Origin: Melitaea cinxia
Lineage: Eukaryota; Arthropoda; Insecta; Lepidoptera; Nymphalidae
Assembly: GCF_905220565.1 (NCBI RefSeq)
Contig: NC_059415.1
Coordinates: forward strand, 3,640,001-3,704,000
Length of the DNA: 64,000 bases
Reading direction: 5' to 3'
In this document: positions 60,097 to 64,000 of the stretch, piece by piece
How the letters are laid out: each line of letters starts with the position of its first letter
Position numbering within the stretch: position 1 is the stretch's first letter
Made by a program: the position numbers and the translations under genes
The notes under the pieces: model-generated
Told to the model about the DNA's origin: nothing
The model's database searches: none
The model's input: only the letters and a program-made list of their open reading frames with translations

Positions 60097-62003
60097 CTAA
60101 TCATATTTAATCAAAGAATATACGGGTATATCATTCTCAATGTTTTTACGTCCATTCAAAGATTCCAGCTCCATTATGACAAGACATCCGAGGACGTTGG
60201 CACCGCACTTCTGTAGAAGCCTTGTCGCTGCAGTTATTGAGCCACCGGTCGCTATTAGATCATCTATTATCACACATTTGATGCCAGGACGGATTGAGGT
60301 CTTCTGAATTTCTACTACGTCCTGAAACGTGACGTTAAAAATACTTATTTTACGACTGTTTCAGACTAGTCTGACTACTGCCTCCTTTCTGCTTGGGTGG
60401 TTGTAAGTTTGATTCACCCCTCGAGCCTGGGTGTAATATATAGTTTTTTATATGTATATTAATCAAAAATAGCTGTCTATTACCCAAAACAAAGGCATTA
60501 AGTTGCCTAGCTTAGGTACAGTTCACTGTGTGTGTATATAGGAAACATTAAAAAAAGAAACATGTAATTATTTTCTCAGATACAAAACCAAAAGTAAATC
60601 ATTACTTGGACCTACATTTAACCACATTTAACAACTTGAATTATAATAAGAAAATAATCTTAAACGACAATAAGCATAGCAACAGTAATCTTAATGTTTT
60701 GTAAGATAATGTTGAATTTTTCTATATTATGTAACATCCACAATCTATAAGAGGCTTAAATGTTCTTTAGATACAAATGTGTTAAATTGATTTTGAGTAT
60801 CATTATGACTGTATTTGATTAATCCATACTAATATTGTACAGCAACTTTGTCGGTCTTACTTATAAACGTTTCTTAATTTTTAATCAATTGCTTAGCAAC
60901 GGATTAGCAAAAACCTCACTTATAAACACTATTTAGGGTTAAGAAGTCGTTAAGTAGTGTTTAAATAGCCGTCAAATTTAAAAACTGCCGAGGCATAGTT
61001 TAACTCCTGCTAAGCGGCAAGATGGCGGATTTCACATAAATCAGCTGTTATATTGTGACGTTTGATCTACTTACTTGCGTGTGTTTGTTAGAAAAAAAAA
61101 ATTATCATTCTTTGTTCGTTTCTTAACTAAGTAACAGCTAATCAACGTTTATAAGTAAACAAAAGTTAAACATGCATTTGTAGCTTAAGAGCGGTTTAAC
61201 TAAGCGGTGGCTAAGTATTGCTTAGCGAGATTTTTATAAGTAAGACCGTGTATGTTTGTTTAAATGTAAAATCTTAGCTTTCAAATATCAGTCTTAAAAT
61301 TCCTTTTGAGTAATAAATAGACTATTTATTAAGAAATTTATGGACTTTTAAAACATCAAATACAAATCATAGTCATAGAAAAAAGGCTGTAAATGTATGG
61401 AAAAAGAAAAGTTAGAAATTGTCTGATTTGTTATAGGAGTACTTACAGAACCATATTCCAAAGTATATTCATATGAAATGACTTCTCCTGGTAGTTTTCC
61501 TTTTTTCCGCACTGGCAGACATCCAATTCCCAATTCAGTAGCCAGGGAGAAAGAAAATAGAAATCCTCTTGATTCCAAGCCGACTACCGCTTCCACGTCG
61601 GGAAATTTCGCTCTCATAAACGTTAGTAATAAACTTTGTAAAAGTTTACACGTAGGTCCATCTGATATAGCTGAGAAAATATCCCTAAATAAAAAAAAAT
61701 TTACAATGAAACAACTTTTTCGGATTTTATTGCATCTAAAAAAACTTAATAAGCCGCGATAAAATCCGAAAAAGTTGTTTCATAGTAATAAGTGAACAAT
61801 TCGCGTCACCATTAGAACACAATAATTGTATTACAATTTTTTTTATAATTCTTATCTTTAAGGAGTGTAAGAAAAAACGTGCATTTAAGTAATACAATAA
61901 AATATACAACTTACCAGAACAAAATACCTTCTTTTGGAAAATTTGGATAACTTTTTATTTTAGATTTAACTTCTGCGACTTTTTTTTCGAAGTCAGAGTC
62001 CAT
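60097..62003 (-). CDS. Aprt: Adenine phosphoribosyltransferase
   Basis: Three exons on the minus strand, 62003-61915, 61684-61447 and 60321-60097, join in phase to 183 residues, the usual family length. The enzyme salvages adenine with PRPP to form AMP and pyrophosphate in the cytosol. The N-terminal part reads SYPNFPKEGILFWDIFSA; many family members have FRDI where this has FWDI. The central part has AVVGLESRGFLF and LPVRKKGKLPGE. Residues 126-137 are the PRPP-binding loop VIIDDLIATGGS with the paired acidic residues D129 and D130. The start is the only ATG before this domain. Introns 1 and 2 each hold a MITE. The gene is head-to-head with the gene starting at 63597. Confidence 0.95.
60852..61248. 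mobile_element. MITE in APRT intron 2
   Basis: CGGTCTTACTTATAAA at the left end and the exact inverse at the right end (61233-61248). No open frame. Confidence 0.75.
61707..61782. mobile_element. 76-bp palindromic MITE in APRT intron 1
   Basis: Perfect 24-bp inverted arms beginning TGAAACAACTTTTTCGGATT enclose a 28-bp spacer. A diverged copy is at 129-282. Confidence 0.8.
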
Positions 62004-63550
62004 TATTATAATTTTTTTAATTAAATATAGTTCGTTAAAGTAAAACAGCACCGCTGTGGAAATTCGTTACCTACGATTTAAAAACCTTGAATAATATTTA
62101 AAACTTTCAAGATAATATCCAGAACCAGATAAGGTTTAATTTTACTATTTGTTGATTTGAAATTTGATAGATTGATTGATTGGTTTATTGGCTTTCAGCA
62201 ATCGCTTTCAGTTGTGCCAGTGTTTGAAATTTACCAAAGAGATAAATTTACTTCAATATCTTCAACATACCATATTCATTATTCAGAATTTCAGCAAAAA
62301 CTAAAAAAAAACTGTCTGTGTCTGTCAGTATTCAGTCATTCAGTGTCAACTGTCAAATAAACACGTGAATTTACTCGTATAGGGCTGCCATAATGACATT
62401 TTTTTTCTCCCCACAAGCAACAGAACCATAGTTACGCAATTAATTTGGTTTCATACTCTTTTTAAAATCTATCTGCCTTATTAATATTTTTAAATTGAAA
62501 AAACATTATTAGTACATTTATCCAGTAAGACGTTCAACCTACCTGTTCATAATTACTAGTTACTACACTATAATTAATAGTACATATATAATTATTTATG
62601 TGAAAGTGTGCAGTTGATGTTTAAAATACTTTCACGTTTCAACTCGTTATATAAACGCTATAATTTTGTATTCACCTCGTAAAGGACAATTTGCTATGTA
62701 GATGTCGGATTATGAAATCCAAATTTACTAGTCGATAATAATTATCGTCTTTTATATGAATATTAAATTGAAAAGAAAAAGTATGCTATTTGTTTTTAAA
62801 AAATTTAATTTATACTTTCACAATTTATATTTAAATTTCTAACCAAGCGATGCAAGATAGATTCAAGTCCTGCAACTAAAATTGTTTGCAATATTTCTAC
62901 CATCAGAGATTGATAACGATAGTGATAATGTTACCTGTGTCTGAAGTCACTATAATATGTTTTTACCGACCGCTTTTAGACGTTGACGCTTCGTGGAAAA
63001 AATGTTTAATTCGACGTGCGGGAATCCCCGCACCGAATCATGCCACTCGGAGGATTGATAAGTATAGTATTAGAGCTTTCCATTAAATTATAAAATTATG
63101 CAACCGAATGAAAATAAATAAAAGTAGGTAAAAACTTTTGTATACCCTAGAACCACCGCATGACGTTAACAATCTACTTTTCAATCAATCAATTTTTTTC
63201 CCAACTTTACTATTCATATTTTAGCCTTTTTAGTTCAATACAGTACCTATCTTTATTTACAACATTGCAAATATTCTCCATAATCTTTAATTCTCCATCA
63301 CGCCAGAAGGGCAACATTGTTTATGTCAAATAATAAATGTCACTCACTACGTCAAATTATATCACTTATCTGAATTCAAGTTAAATGTCGGTTATGTTTT
63401 TAATTGAACACTTTCAATTATTTAGACTTTATTAGAAGTATCAAGATAATAATATTTAATGTTATAGTATAAAATATAATGAATATTACCTTTTAAGCAA
63501 CTTTTAAATAAAAATAGTCCATCAATTGAACGTTGACAAGTGCTAAAACT
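62004..63550. other. Divergent intergenic spacer
   Basis: Spacer between APRT and the next gene. No coding frame with support. Open frames at 62157-62360 and 62886-63086 lack family motifs or splice context. Confidence 0.4.
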
Positions 63551-63551
63551 T

Positions 63552-63559
63552 TTTCCCGC
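63552..63559 (+). promoter_or_regulatory. E2F-like site
   Basis: TTTCCCGC fits the E2F/DP consensus TTTSSCGC and lies 38 nt before the start codon at 63597, in a short GC-richer patch. Cell-cycle control of the downstream gene is an inference. Confidence 0.4.
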
Positions 63560-63596
63560 CGTTAAGCGAAAGTGAGATTTTAAACTGTGGTTAACA

Positions 63597-63695
63597 ATGT
63601 TATCGACGGAAGATTTAGAAAGGCTAATTGCGGCAAAACGGCGTGAGATACAGCAGGAGAAATCCGCTCTGGGTCTTTCGCCGCCTCCTGCTGAT
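63597..63695 (+). CDS. First coding exon of an unidentified gene, runs off the window
   Basis: The frame starts MLSTEDLERLIAAKRREI and continues QQEKSALGLSPPPAD (33 codons), followed by GTAAGT, a perfect donor, at phase 0. The N-terminus is predicted helical, with a charged AAKRREIQQEK stretch. No further exon lies before 64000. I do not recognise the family. Confidence 0.7.
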
Positions 63696-64000
63696 GTAAG
63701 TACGAATTACCGCGTACAATACTCGTGCTCTACTGCGACCTGTTGCTCGCCTCTCAATGGAAAACTCAACTCTATCGATTTTCTGCCAGTCGCCGGCTGC
63801 CGGCTATTGATTTGACTGTGTCTTGTTAGAGATAGAACAGTTTTCTCTGTAGTCTGTACGCGATCGTTTGTTAATATTTTCGTAAATATTCAAAATGTAA
63901 TTTTTAATCTTTAGTGCTTTTTGTATTATTTTTTACTGTTGGTTATCTTTTTATATTACATAAACTATGAAAGGTAATTATGAAAGTTTATAAAAACTAT
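63696..64000 (+). other. Intron 1 (partial) of the right-edge gene
   Basis: Intronic by inference from the donor at 63696. The open frame simply reading through to 63815 is not supported. Confidence 0.5.

Overview
This is an AT-rich, intron-rich animal nuclear window, most likely from a butterfly or moth. The evidence is spliceosomal introns, many short non-autonomous Helitron-like ends of the lepidopteran type (TCTATACTAATATTATAA-like 5' ends, GAAGTCGCGGGCAGAAGCTAG-like 3' ends), tRNA-derived SINEs, 3' fragments of an R1-like LINE and several DNA-transposon families. No viral, CRISPR or bacterial content was seen.

Host genes from left to right: (A) a ten-exon gene at 2371-7517 for a TPH-domain coiled-coil protein of the CFAP53 (cilia/flagella) type; (B) a ten-exon gene at 9823-20959 for a protein with a SIAH-type zinc finger and a SIAH substrate-binding-like C-terminus but no RING finger; (C) a second CFAP53-like gene at 25166-42094 with long, transposon-filled introns; (D) an intronless gene at 45270-46964 for a secreted, acidic, Ser/Thr-rich protein; (E) adenine phosphoribosyltransferase on the minus strand, 62003-60097; (F) the first coding exon of a gene that runs off the right edge, from 63597. 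A and C are diverged tandem paralogs with B between them. All three are on the plus strand. E and F are divergently transcribed from a 1.6 kb spacer.

Two apparently intact autonomous transposons stand out. A 4,488-bp hAT element (26258-30745, exact 8-bp target duplication, 671-residue BED/DDE transposase) sits 23 bp inside intron 3 of gene C. A 6.6-kb pogo/Tigger-type element (50599-57181, TAA duplication) encodes a 939-residue DDE transposase with an unusually long C-terminal extension. Smaller elements are nested around and inside these.

The points most worth checking are: an in-frame stop in exon 3 of gene A that vanishes if a 42-nt intron is spliced; tandem re-duplication of the last coding segment of gene B into its 3' flank; a heat-shock-element/TATA module ending in a Helitron-like terminus; and tRNA-like cores inside inverted-repeat elements. 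Exon coordinates come from reading splice consensus and phase by eye. Family names rest on motif recognition only; no search was run.
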